The position numbers and the translations under genes were made by a program. DNA of 64,000 nucleotides from RH-AL1 sp964244495 (lineage in GTDB: Bacteria; Pseudomonadota; Alphaproteobacteria; Rhizobiales; Beijerinckiaceae), in NCBI GenBank assembly GCA_964244495.1, contig CAXTIU010000002.1:186001-250000 (forward strand), in the 5' to 3' direction. Shown one piece after another: positions 8,023 through 15,801 of the stretch (position 1 is the first letter of the stretch; each line of letters starts with the position of its first letter). The notes beneath the pieces are model-generated. The model was not told where the DNA came from, ran no database searches, and worked only from the letters and a program-made list of their open reading frames with translations.

Positions 8023-9330
8023 ATGGAACATTGGTTGAAGCGCGGGCAGGACGAGGCCGAGGGGATCGCCGCCGACAAGCGGGTGCGGGAAACCGTGGAG
8101 GGGATCCTCGCCGACATCGCGAGCCGCGGTGACGCGGCGGTGCACGAGCTGTCGGTCAGGTTCGATAAGTGGGACCGCGAGTCCTACCGGCTGAGCGAGC
8201 GCGAGATCGAGGGGTGCCTGTCGCGGCTCACCAAGCGGGACATCGCCGACATCACCTTCGCGCAGACGCAGGTCCGCACCTTCGCGCGGCACCAGCGCGA
8301 CGCCATCCGCGACGTCGAGGTCGAGACGCTCCCGGGCGTCGTGCTCGGCCACAAGAACGTGCCGGTCGAGGCGGTCGGCTGCTACGTGCCGGGCGGGAAG
8401 TACCCGATGCTCGCCTCCGCCCACATGTCGATCATCACCGCCAAGGTCGCCGGCGTGCCGCGCGTGGTCACCTGCGCGCCGCCGTTCCACGGCGAGCCGG
8501 CGGCCGCCGTGGTCGCCGCCCAGCACATGGCCGGGGCCGACGAGATCTACTGCCTCGGCGGCATCCAGGCGGTGGGCGCCATGGCGCTCGGCACGCAGAC
8601 GATCGCCCCGGTCGACATGCTGGTCGGCCCCGGCAGCGCCTACGTCGCCGAGGCCAAGCGCCAGCTGTTCGGCCGCGTCGGCATCGACCTGTTCGCCGGC
8701 CCGACGGAAACGCTGGTGATCGCCGACGACAGCGTCGACGGCGAGATCTGCGCGACCGACCTGCTCGGCCAGGCCGAGCACGGCCCCGACTCGCCCGCCG
8801 TCCTGCTCACCACCTCGGAGAGGCTCGCGCGCGACACCCTGGGCGAGATCGAGCGCCTGCTCACGATCCTGCCCACCGCCTCCATCGCGCGGGCCGCCTG
8901 GGAAACGCACGGCGCGGTCTGCGTGGTGGCCGACGACGCGGAGATGGTGCGGGTCGCCGACCATATCGCCTCCGAACACGTCCAGGTGATGACGCGCGAC
9001 CCCGACTACTTCCTCGCCCACATGCGCAACTACGGCGCGCTGTTCCTCGGCGCGCGCACCAACGTCGCCTACGGCGACAAGGCGATCGGCACCAACCACA
9101 CGCTGCCGACGAAGAAGGCGGCGCGCTACACGGGCGGCCTCTGGGTCGGCAAGTTCCTCAAGACGTGCACCTACCAGCGCGTGCTGACCGATGAGGCCTC
9201 GGCGCTCGTCGGCGGCTACTGCTCGCGGCTCTGCGCGCTGGAGGGCTTCACCGGCCACGGCGAGCAGGCCAACCTCCGCGTGCGCCGCTACGGCGGCGGC
9301 AACGTGCCCTACGGAGGGATCGTCGAGTGA
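8023..9330 (+). CDS. Histidinol dehydrogenase-family oxidoreductase (HpsN-like paralog)
   Basis: The 435 residues follow the HisD fold, an NAD-dependent zinc alcohol dehydrogenase that oxidises an alcohol in two steps to the acid. Zinc-site glutamine and histidine are seen in LGQAEHGPDSP, the catalytic Glu-His pair in ASEHVQVM, and NHTLPT follows. The C-terminal GFTGHGEQANLRV differs from biosynthetic HisD and no other his gene is near. The closest known type is sulfopropanediol 3-dehydrogenase HpsN and related catabolic paralogs. It has a near-perfect GGAGGAG ribosome-binding site. The gene heads a three-gene coupled operon: the next start overlaps its stop as GTGA. Confidence 0.88.
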   Translation: MEHWLKRGQDEAEGIAADKRVRETVEGILADIASRGDAAVHELSVRFDKWDRESYRLSEREIEGCLSRLTKRDIADITFAQTQVRTFARHQRDAIRDVEVETLPGVVLGHKNVPVEAVGCYVPGGKYPMLASAHMSIITAKVAGVPRVVTCAPPFHGEPAAAVVAAQHMAGADEIYCLGGIQAVGAMALGTQTIAPVDMLVGPGSAYVAEAKRQLFGRVGIDLFAGPTETLVIADDSVDGEICATDLLGQAEHGPDSPAVLLTTSERLARDTLGEIERLLTILPTASIARAAWETHGAVCVVADDAEMVRVADHIASEHVQVMTRDPDYFLAHMRNYGALFLGARTNVAYGDKAIGTNHTLPTKKAARYTGGLWVGKFLKTCTYQRVLTDEASALVGGYCSRLCALEGFTGHGEQANLRVRRYGGGNVPYGGIVE

Positions 9331-10304
9331 GCGCCGCCTCCATGGCGGCCGCGGACGGCACGATCGCCGTCGTCGGGACGGGGCTGGTCGGAAGCGGCTG
9401 GGCGATCGTCTTCGCCCGCGCCGGGCTGCCCGTCGCGCTTCACGACGCGGCGCCGGGCGCGGCCGAGCGGGCGCGCGCCCTGATCGCCAAGCGGCTCGTC
9501 GACTTGGCGGAGGTCGGCCTGATCACCGAGGATCCGGCTTCGATCGCGGCACGCGTCACCCTCGCCGGCAGCCTCGCCGAGGCGCTGGACGGCGCGGTCT
9601 ACGTCCAGGAAAGCGTGCTCGAACGGGTCGACGTGAAGACGGCACTGATGAGCGAGATCGACGCCGTCGTCGAACCGGACACCATCATCGGCAGTTCGTC
9701 GTCGGGGCTCGGCGCCTCGCTCTACACCGGGCACGTCGCCTGCCGTGAGCGCTGCCTCGTCGCGCATCCGGTCAACCCGCCCTATCTCGCGCCGATCGTC
9801 GAGCTGGTGCCCTCGCCCTGGACGGCGCCGGGAACTGTCGGGCGCGTGCGCGCCCTGATGGAGCGGGTCGGGCAGGTCCCGGTCGAAATGACGCGCGAGG
9901 CGGAGGGCTTCATCCTCAATCGCCTCCAGGGCGTCCTGCTGATGGAAGCCTGGCGCCTCGTCGAGCAGGGTCTGGCCAACGTCGAGGATATCGACAAGAC
10001 CGTCTCGCAGGGCCTGGGCCTGCGCTGGGCGTTCATGGGCCCGTTCGAGACCATCGACCTCAACGCGCCCGGTGGCGTCGCCGACTACGCGCGACGCCTC
10101 GGCGGCCTGTACCAGGGCATCGCGGCCTCCACCGCCGAGCATCGCACCTGGGATGCCGCCCTGATCGAGACCGTCGAGGCGCAGCGCCGCGCCGTCCTGC
10201 CAGCGGACGGGCTCGCTTCGCGCGGCGAATGGCGCGACCGCCGGCTGATGGCCCTGGCGCGGCACAAGCGGGAGATGGACGAGGCCGAGGCGACACGACG
10301 ATGA
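9327..10304 (+). CDS. 3-hydroxyacyl-CoA dehydrogenase family protein (lambda-crystallin/L-gulonate dehydrogenase type)
   Basis: The protein has 325 residues, GTG start. It has an N-terminal Rossmann domain with GTGLVGSGWAIVFA, the AHPVNPPYLAPIVELVPS segment diagnostic of the family, and a helical C-terminal domain. Single-domain members of this size oxidise small 3-hydroxyacids such as L-gulonate, L-carnitine or 3-hydroxybutyryl-type substrates with NAD. The GTG start overlaps the previous stop and its own stop overlaps the next ATG, so the product is made in step with the HisD-like and SDR enzymes. Three oxidoreductases in a row suggest stepwise oxidation of one polyol or hydroxyacid. Confidence 0.88.
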   Translation: MSAASMAAADGTIAVVGTGLVGSGWAIVFARAGLPVALHDAAPGAAERARALIAKRLVDLAEVGLITEDPASIAARVTLAGSLAEALDGAVYVQESVLERVDVKTALMSEIDAVVEPDTIIGSSSSGLGASLYTGHVACRERCLVAHPVNPPYLAPIVELVPSPWTAPGTVGRVRALMERVGQVPVEMTREAEGFILNRLQGVLLMEAWRLVEQGLANVEDIDKTVSQGLGLRWAFMGPFETIDLNAPGGVADYARRLGGLYQGIAASTAEHRTWDAALIETVEAQRRAVLPADGLASRGEWRDRRLMALARHKREMDEAEATRR

Positions 10305-11071
10305 CGGCCGTCCTGCCGCAGACGCCGTCGTTCCGGCTCGACGGCAAGCGCGCCCTCGTCACCGGCGCGGGGCGCGGGATCGGCCTCGCCGCCGCCGCCG
10401 CGCTGGCCCAGGCGGGCGCGCACGTCACGCTCGCCGCCCGGACAGCGGATGAGATCGCGGCGGCGGCGGACGCGATCGTCGCCGAGGGCGGCGCCGCGGA
10501 CCCGCTCCGCCTCGACGCCGCCGACCCGGAGGCGGTCGTCGCGGCGCTGGCGTCGCGCGAGCCCTACGACATCCTCGTCAACAACGCCGGCACCAACCGA
10601 CCCGCCGCCTTCGCGGAGGTGAGCGTCGCCGACTTCGACGCCGTGATGGGGCTCAACGTGCGTGCGGCCTTCTTCGTGGCCCAGGCGGTGGCGCGACGGC
10701 TGATCGAGACGGGACGACCGGGTTCCATCATCCACATGTCATCGCAGATGGGCCTCGTCGGAGGCGCCCGGCGTTCGGTCTATTGCGCCTCGAAGCACGC
10801 GATCCAGGGTCTGACCAAGGCCATGGCCATCGACCTCGCGCCGCATCGCATCCGCGTGAACGCGATCTGCCCAACCTTCATCGAGACGGCGATGACGCGG
10901 CCCTTCCTCGAAACGGCGTCGTTCCGCGACGACGTCCTCGTGAAGATCAAGCTTGGCCGCGTCGGGCAGGTCGAGGAGTTGATGGGGTCCGTCGTCCTGC
11001 TCGCCGGCGACGCGTCGGCGATGCAGACCGGCTCGTCGATCGTCATCGACGGCGGCTGGACGGCGGAGTGA
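10301..11071 (+). CDS. SDR-family oxidoreductase
   Basis: A classical 256-residue short-chain dehydrogenase with TGAGRGIG for NAD(P) binding, NNAG, a catalytic serine in HMSSQMG and the YCASK catalytic motif. It ends with the usual GSSIVIDGGW. The ATG at 10301 overlaps the previous stop (ATGA); the frame further upstream is not protein-like. It is the last gene of the HisD-like operon and is followed by a strong bidirectional hairpin. Substrate unknown, probably the same hydroxyacid or polyol pathway. Confidence 0.93.
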   Translation: MTAVLPQTPSFRLDGKRALVTGAGRGIGLAAAAALAQAGAHVTLAARTADEIAAAADAIVAEGGAADPLRLDAADPEAVVAALASREPYDILVNNAGTNRPAAFAEVSVADFDAVMGLNVRAAFFVAQAVARRLIETGRPGSIIHMSSQMGLVGGARRSVYCASKHAIQGLTKAMAIDLAPHRIRVNAICPTFIETAMTRPFLETASFRDDVLVKIKLGRVGQVEELMGSVVLLAGDASAMQTGSSIVIDGGWTAE

Positions 11072-11075
11072 GGGG

Positions 11076-11109
11076 CCCTCGCCACCTCAGTCCCCCGAGG
11101 CGGCGAGGG
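11076..11109. terminator. Bidirectional terminator hairpin
   Basis: The arms ccctcgcc-a-cctc and gagg-c-ggcgaggg form a 12-bp GC-rich stem with one mismatch and an 8-nt loop. It sits between the convergent SDR (ends 11071) and the binding-protein gene (ends 11087), whose last codons it overlaps. There is no T-run, which is common in GC-rich bacteria. Confidence 0.6.
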
Positions 11110-11893
11110 TCGGGTCCTGCCCGTTGTCGCGCAGGGCGCGCGCGACGAAGCCGCTTCGCTTCATCTCGGCCACGAAGGCGTGGAGGTATGCCGCGCCGGC
11201 CGGCCGGTCAGCGCCGATCCCCATCGTCTGCGCGATCTCCATGAAGCGCCCGGGTAGGAGGCGAACTTCGGGATGCCCTGCGGCGTAGGCCGCGAGTGGC
11301 TGCTTCACGTTGGCGACCACCTCGAGCCCGTCGTCGAGGAACATCTTGATCGCGGCGGGTGACGTCGGCGCCCGCGCGAGGGTCGCGTGGCGGATCACTC
11401 GCGTCAGGAACAGGTCGTAGGCGCTGCCGCGTCCCACCGCGACGCGAACGCCGGGCTGGTCGACCTCCTCGTTCGTCTTGATGGGCGACGTCACGCGTAC
11501 GAGGTAGCCACCCTCGATCACCACGTAGGGCTTGGTGAAGGCGATGTCCTCGGCGCGCTTCGGGTCGACCGCGAGGAAACAGATGTCCCACTTGCCGCCG
11601 CGCGCCGCGCCAGAAACCTCTCCGGCGCTGTCGTAGGGGACGAGGGTCACGGCGACACCAAGGCGCCGGCCCAACTCCCGCGCGAGGTCCACGGAGACAC
11701 CCGAGAGCGCTCCGTCGGCCGCCTTGTTCGCGAGCACCGCGTTGCCGAGGTTGATCGCGGCCCGCACCGTTCCGGTCGGCGCCAGATCGCGGATCACGGC
11801 GGGGGAGCGTTCCCCACCTCCGGCGGCGGCAGCGAACACGAGGGGCAGGGCGAGAGCGAGCATCGGCAAGGGTCCCAGACGTCTCGAACGCAT
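11087..11893 (-). CDS. Periplasmic solute-binding protein, amino-acid (SBP_bac_3) type, orphan
   Basis: The 268-residue exported protein has a signal peptide (RSRRLGPLPMLALALPLVFAA) and the bacterial solute-binding family 3 fold. Recognisable are GVSVDLARELGRRLG, then the family block WDICFLAVDPKRAEDIAFTKPYVVIEGGYLV and a late GIGADRPAG segment. These proteins capture amino acids or similar ligands for ABC importers or sensors. No permease or ATPase is adjacent, so partners lie elsewhere or it serves another role. The ATG at 11893 gives a compact signal peptide; a TTG at 11920 would add 9 arginine/histidine-rich residues and overlap the upstream remnant. Confidence 0.82.
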   Translation of the reverse strand: MRSRRLGPLPMLALALPLVFAAAAGGGERSPAVIRDLAPTGTVRAAINLGNAVLANKAADGALSGVSVDLARELGRRLGVAVTLVPYDSAGEVSGAARGGKWDICFLAVDPKRAEDIAFTKPYVVIEGGYLVRVTSPIKTNEEVDQPGVRVAVGRGSAYDLFLTRVIRHATLARAPTSPAAIKMFLDDGLEVVANVKQPLAAYAAGHPEVRLLPGRFMEIAQTMGIGADRPAGAAYLHAFVAEMKRSGFVARALRDNGQDPTLAASGD

Positions 11894-11916
11894 CCGGCGG
11901 TGGGCTGCCAACCGGC

Positions 11917-12337
11917 TCAATCCAACGCCTGCGGTGCCAGCTCCTCAAGGAAGCCGGCCAACTCGTGAATGAACTGCGTCCGGTTCTTTTCCAGCATGGC
12001 GGTGCGCGTAACCCTCGCTGATCTGCACGAGCCGCTTGTAAGCCATGTTCTTGAACTGCTCGAAACAACTCAAGCTTTGGTAGGTCGACACAGTCGCCGT
12101 CCCATTCGACATGGATCGACAGGATGGAGACGCGAATGTCGACCGGATTGCGGAGCGGCTTTCCAAACCACCAGTGATCGCGGCCGCCCAGCGTCGGCAC
12201 CTTTCGAGTCCGTGCCGGAGGTCGCGTCGGCCCACATGAAAAACGCGGATGCCGTTGGCACCCACCCTCGGATCGTAATTGCCCGCCGTCATCGCTTCAG
12301 GTGCCGGTGCCATGTCCACCAAACCTGGAAGCAGCAT
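11917..12337 (-). pseudogene. Frameshifted gene remnant of about 137 codons
   Basis: No single frame is open, but four successive +1 shifts join protein-like segments into one reading: GNYDPRVGANGIRVF, then MWADATSGTDSK, VPTLGGRDHWWFG...SILSIHVEWDGD, STYQSLSCFEQFKNMAYKR and EKNRTQFIHELAGFLEELAP, ending at TGA (11919-11917). The shifts fall near 12240 (a run of five A on the plus strand), 12203, 12095 and 12000. Each equals one extra base. The reconstructed protein is soluble and I do not recognise it. The cause may be decay of a small gene or indel errors in the assembly, since two shifts lie at homopolymers. Confidence 0.5.
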
Positions 12338-12339
12338 TC

Positions 12340-13155
12340 CTAGGAGAAGCTTCCTTTCGCTTCATCGAGGGTTGTCTTCGCCACATCCTTGACCTTGTCG
12401 CCAACGTCCGACACGGCTTGCGATGCCGCTTCCGGCGTCAACCCCTGTGCACGCGCCTCGTCGGCGGCGCGCGCGTAGGCATTACCGAAGCCCTCGCGAA
12501 CCGACTCCTTCAAGCCGCTGACCGTCCCGGACAGGGCATCCTCCGCCGCGATCCGCGGCAACGCGGCCGCCACACCGGCACCGACCGCGAGACCGATGGC
12601 GCCGACGACGAGCGGCTGGCGTTGTAGAAGGTCCGCGAAGCCCCCCCGCATGGTAGCGATGAGGTCGGACGCGTTGCCAACGGCTTGCCCGCCGACCTTG
12701 CTCGCCGACGCGACGGTGGCGGAGGCGAGATCGCGGGCATCATGCGTCGTGGCACGAACACTGCCGCCGACCGCCTCCAAAGCCCCCGAACCCGAAGTCG
12801 AAGCGCTGGACATCCCGTCGGCCACGTGCCGTGATGCCGTCTCGCCGACGCCCGATACACGATCCGCAGCGGCGCTGAAACCACCGGACACCATGTCCGA
12901 GACGCTCGTCGCGATCGACGACGCTCCGGCGCCAACCCTACGGCCACCAGCGCCTAGTCCGGTCGCCGCCGTTTGGCCAGCGTCGCGCATCTTGCCGACC
13001 ACCGAGCCCCCGTTCCGCCCCATGATCATCCACAGCATCCCCATGCCGATGAGTGCCGTGGATACGGGGTTCTCGCGCGCGGCATCCACCAACTCGCGCG
13101 CGTAGCCCTGGATGCCGTCCGACGGTGCGTCGTCGATAGCGTTTCCATACGTCAT
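12340..13155 (-). CDS. Ala/Ser/Gly-rich stress-operon protein with one membrane segment
   Basis: This 271-residue low-complexity protein begins with a hydrophilic stretch and a hydrophobic helix (STALIGMGMLWMIMG). A long Ala/Ser/Gly-rich amphipathic region with heptad-like spacing follows, and a second hydrophobic helix (VVGAIGLAVGAGVAAALP) lies near residue 200. It resembles proteins annotated as nutrient-deprivation-induced that accompany DUF3618 and holin-X genes in alphaproteobacteria. It is the last gene of the four-gene operon; its ATG overlaps the stop of the holin-X gene as ATGA. Probably membrane-associated; molecular role unknown. Confidence 0.75.
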   Translation of the reverse strand: MTYGNAIDDAPSDGIQGYARELVDAARENPVSTALIGMGMLWMIMGRNGGSVVGKMRDAGQTAATGLGAGGRRVGAGASSIATSVSDMVSGGFSAAADRVSGVGETASRHVADGMSSASTSGSGALEAVGGSVRATTHDARDLASATVASASKVGGQAVGNASDLIATMRGGFADLLQRQPLVVGAIGLAVGAGVAAALPRIAAEDALSGTVSGLKESVREGFGNAYARAADEARAQGLTPEAASQAVSDVGDKVKDVAKTTLDEAKGSFS

Positions 13156-13547
13156 GAAAGATGCCCCTTGGCCGCGCTGGCGTCCCTTTGCAGCTGAACG
13201 ATGGTCCGTGTCGGTGCCAGCGTGTCAGCGCGCAGGCGGTTGACGCCGACCCCGGCGAGCAACCCGCTGATGCCGAAGCCGACGATCGCCGCGATGAGAT
13301 CCGACAGCGGTTGCGGCACACCGGCGTAGGTCAGCAGGGCCGCCAATGCCATCAGCAGCAACACGAAGGCCGGCAGCACCACCAGCGCGGCACCGACGAT
13401 GAGGCCGGCACCGACGGCTGCACCCTTGGCCTTCGCCGTCATCTCGGCCTGCATGAGATTGACCTCGCTGCGGAGCAGCATGGACAATTGATTGAACGCG
13501 TCGGTGAGGAGACTGGACACCGAACGGTTGTCGTCGCGGGTCATCAT
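13152..13547 (-). CDS. Holin-X/phage-holin-family superfamily III membrane protein
   Basis: The 131-residue protein has a soluble N-terminal helix (LLTDAFNQLSMLLRSEVNLMQAEM). Two or three transmembrane helices follow (GAGLIVGAALVVLPAFVLLLMALAAL and LIAAIVGFGISGLLAGVGV). This is the pattern of the Actinobacterial Holin-X family (PF07332), found in many proteobacterial stress operons and despite the name not phage-linked. Both flanking genes overlap it by 4 nt (ATGA), so the operon is tightly coupled. It probably acts at the inner membrane in envelope stress. Confidence 0.82.
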   Translation of the reverse strand: MMTRDDNRSVSSLLTDAFNQLSMLLRSEVNLMQAEMTAKAKGAAVGAGLIVGAALVVLPAFVLLLMALAALLTYAGVPQPLSDLIAAIVGFGISGLLAGVGVNRLRADTLAPTRTIVQLQRDASAAKGHLS

Positions 13548-14230
13548 AGGCGATCGATCCCCGGTTCGCGTGTCGCGCCATACGTCGTTTTGAAGCCGGG
13601 CGCTTCCGGCGCGATGCCACCACGATCACCGGGCCCACCCATGATGGGGGCGCCCATCGAGGGCGATGCGGTCTCGGTGACGACGAGCGACCGCCCCTTG
13701 TCGGAGGTTCCCGTGTAAGCGTCGCCACTCGCTTCATGGGTCGCGGTCGGCGTCCTCAGGAGACGCATGACGGCGAAGCCGCCCAGCACGGTCGCGCCGA
13801 GGAAGGCAGCGGGCTGTCGTTTAGCGAAGCTCTGGACATCACTCAGCATCTGGCGGACATCGCGCCGCTGCACGGCATCGGCCATGGCATCGATCTCGTC
13901 CGCCGCGCGCCTGATGTAGGTCGCAGCCGGCGGCAGTTCCCCTTCGAGTTCGTCCGCCGCGCGCCGGATCGCGCTTGAGATCCCCTTGACCTTGTCGGCT
14001 CCGGCAGCCTTCCGATCCTCGAACGCATCGTTCACCTTGCCGCCCGCATCCGACGCCATGGACTTGGCCTTACCGAGAAGGCCCGTCGAGGCGTCGCCCA
14101 TGTCCTGCGCGGCGGAAGAGGCTTGCGCCCCGACACCCTTGAGCTTTTCTGCCGCGTCGCCAGCGTGATCCCGGATCCGATCTGCCGTTTCCCCCACGAT
14201 GGAGGATATCTTCTTGGTATCTTCAACCAT
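13544..14230 (-). CDS. DUF3618-operon protein with amphipathic repeats and one membrane helix
   Basis: The 228-residue protein is rich in charged and alanine-containing amphipathic helix (residues 1-120, including GETADRIRDHAGDAAEKLKG). These repeats resemble those of LEA-like or apolipoprotein-like stress proteins. A single hydrophobic helix (AAFLGATVLGGFAVMRLL) near residue 145 is followed by a disordered tail with MGAPIMGGPGDRGG. It sits between the DUF3618 gene and the holin-X gene, overlapping the latter by 4 nt. Likely membrane-tethered; function unknown. Confidence 0.78.
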   Translation of the reverse strand: MVEDTKKISSIVGETADRIRDHAGDAAEKLKGVGAQASSAAQDMGDASTGLLGKAKSMASDAGGKVNDAFEDRKAAGADKVKGISSAIRRAADELEGELPPAATYIRRAADEIDAMADAVQRRDVRQMLSDVQSFAKRQPAAFLGATVLGGFAVMRLLRTPTATHEASGDAYTGTSDKGRSLVVTETASPSMGAPIMGGPGDRGGIAPEAPGFKTTYGATREPGIDRL

Positions 14231-14274
14231 GTCGCTACGCCTGCTGTTGTACTGAGATTGTCGGTGAAAACTGA

Positions 14275-15315
14275 TCAGGTCCGGGCCGGGGCCGGATCGG
14301 AGTGGGTCTCGTCGGCATGACCGACGGCGGCGTCGATGACCGCGCCGAGCTTTTCGCCCAGCTTGGTCGTCGCGCCCTGAGCCCCCTCCGGGCTCAGCCC
14401 GTGATCCTTCGCGCGGCCGACCGCACCATCGTAAAGGTCGTTGGCCGCGGTGGTGACCGCCTCGTACCCGTCATCGATGACGTCGGTCGCCTTCTGCTTC
14501 AGACTGGGCACGACGTTATCCAGCAGCCGGCCTTCCACGTCGGTCGTCGGCAGGATCGCGGCGATCAGTGCCCCGATCGCCACGCCCGCGCCGGCGACCA
14601 GAAGCGGGTTGCGATGGAAAAGGTCCATCGCCGCCGAATGCGTCTGCGCCGCCGTTCGCCCGGCGTAGTCGCGGGCGCCGGCCACCTTGTCCGAACCGCC
14701 CTGCAGCAACGCGCTTCCTTTGTCGGCGAGCCCGGACGCGGCCCCGGCTCCCGAATCGAAAACATCGCTCACGCGCGACGCGGCGTCCTGGGCGACCGAG
14801 CGGACCGTCTGGCGTGCCTTATCCAGACCGGCGGCGAATTGCTCGCTGGCCTGGGCGCCCGTCGCCTTGACGCCGTCCAAGGCGCTGCCAGCCATGTCGC
14901 TGGACCGGTCGCGGGCTATCGTCAGGCCGGTCGCGGCCCTGTTGGCCATGTCGCCGACGGCACCGCGCGCCGCCGGGCGCGCCAGGGCGACGCCGGCCCC
15001 GATCAGCACCAACGGCATCGGAACGCTGCGCCCTATCTTCCACAGGGGAACCGTCAGGCCGGCGCCGATCGCGAAGGCACGAAGGGGGTTGTTGCGGATG
15101 CTATCCTGAGCGCTGCCATACCACGCCGATCCGGTGCTCCGCGCGTAGTCGCTGATCTCGCTCTTGATGTAGCCGATCGAGACTTTCCTGCGGACGTCCT
15201 CGACCTCGCCGAGGATGGTTTCGCGCAAGGCATCGACGGTGTCGACGAGGACAGCCCGGTTCCGCTCCGCTTCGCGTTCAAGCTGATCGAGAGACGTGCT
15301 GGGCGCGGATGTCAT
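14275..15315 (-). CDS. DUF3618 domain protein
   Basis: This 346-residue protein has an N-terminal DUF3618 segment (LEREAERNRAVLVDTVDALRETI), two hydrophobic helices (around GAGLTVPLWKIG and PMPLVLIGAGVALA), a long amphipathic Ala-rich stretch and another membrane helix (LLVAGAGVAIGALIAAIL). The ATG at 15315 has GAGG upstream and directly precedes the DUF3618 motif; the longer open frame is arginine-rich shadow. As first gene of the four-gene operon it lies about 60 nt downstream of an EcfG-type promoter. Such operons are commonly induced by the general stress response. Confidence 0.82.
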   Translation of the reverse strand: MTSAPSTSLDQLEREAERNRAVLVDTVDALRETILGEVEDVRRKVSIGYIKSEISDYARSTGSAWYGSAQDSIRNNPLRAFAIGAGLTVPLWKIGRSVPMPLVLIGAGVALARPAARGAVGDMANRAATGLTIARDRSSDMAGSALDGVKATGAQASEQFAAGLDKARQTVRSVAQDAASRVSDVFDSGAGAASGLADKGSALLQGGSDKVAGARDYAGRTAAQTHSAAMDLFHRNPLLVAGAGVAIGALIAAILPTTDVEGRLLDNVVPSLKQKATDVIDDGYEAVTTAANDLYDGAVGRAKDHGLSPEGAQGATTKLGEKLGAVIDAAVGHADETHSDPAPART

Positions 15316-15801
15316 GGGGCGACCTCGATCATTAAAGCTTTTGAGAGCGACGCCGTCGCTCCGTCGAGACGCAACATCGAGGTCATCGCTTCGTTCCAAA
15401 CCGTGGAGAAAGCGCGGCCCGCCGCCGGCGCTCGCGTCGATCACGCGTCGCGTTGCGCACAGCACCTGCCGCTGAGGCGTAGGCCATATCGGGACGCCGA
15501 CCGCCGGCCGTATCGTCCTCTTCGTGAACGCGGCGATGCTCGCGGTTCCGGTGACGGAAGCGACGATCCCGACGCGATGGCCGCTCCGGTCGCCGCCGAC
15601 CCTGCCCGCCGCGACGGGTGCGTGAACCCGGCAGGCGTTCTCGCCGTTCGGCCGACGGGGGCGGCTGTCGCCGTACCGCACCGAGGTTCACCGGGACGCC
15701 CGGGGTGACCTTGCGAGGGGGGTCTTGGCGGCTCGGCGGTCGATGGTCCGATAATCGCAGACGATGGCTCGCGACGCGACCGGAACCGAAGGGAACGAGA
15801 A
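15316..15801. other. 486-nt divergent intergenic region
   Basis: This stretch separates the stress operon (minus) from the amidase (plus). The first 80 nt hold the EcfG-like promoter of the stress operon. The rest (about 15400-15800) is GC-rich and shows no convincing ORF, RNA gene or repeat. A promoter for the amidase must lie here but I cannot point to hexamers. Confidence 0.5.
15373..15397 (-). promoter_or_regulatory. EcfG-type (general stress response) promoter
   Basis: On the minus strand GGAAC (15397-15393) is followed after 16 nt by TGTT (15376-15373). The alphaproteobacterial EcfG consensus is GGAAC-N16/17-CGTT, so only the least conserved first base of the -10 differs. The element lies 58 nt upstream of the DUF3618 ATG and points into the operon. 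EcfG control would fit the operon's gene content. Confidence 0.6.

Noticed and set aside
8023..9330. Biosynthetic histidinol dehydrogenase (hisD)
   Set aside because: No his genes nearby, C-terminal signature differs, and the operon partners are catabolic dehydrogenases.
13152..13547. Prophage holin
   Set aside because: Holin-X family members in such operons are chromosomal stress genes; no other phage gene is in the window.
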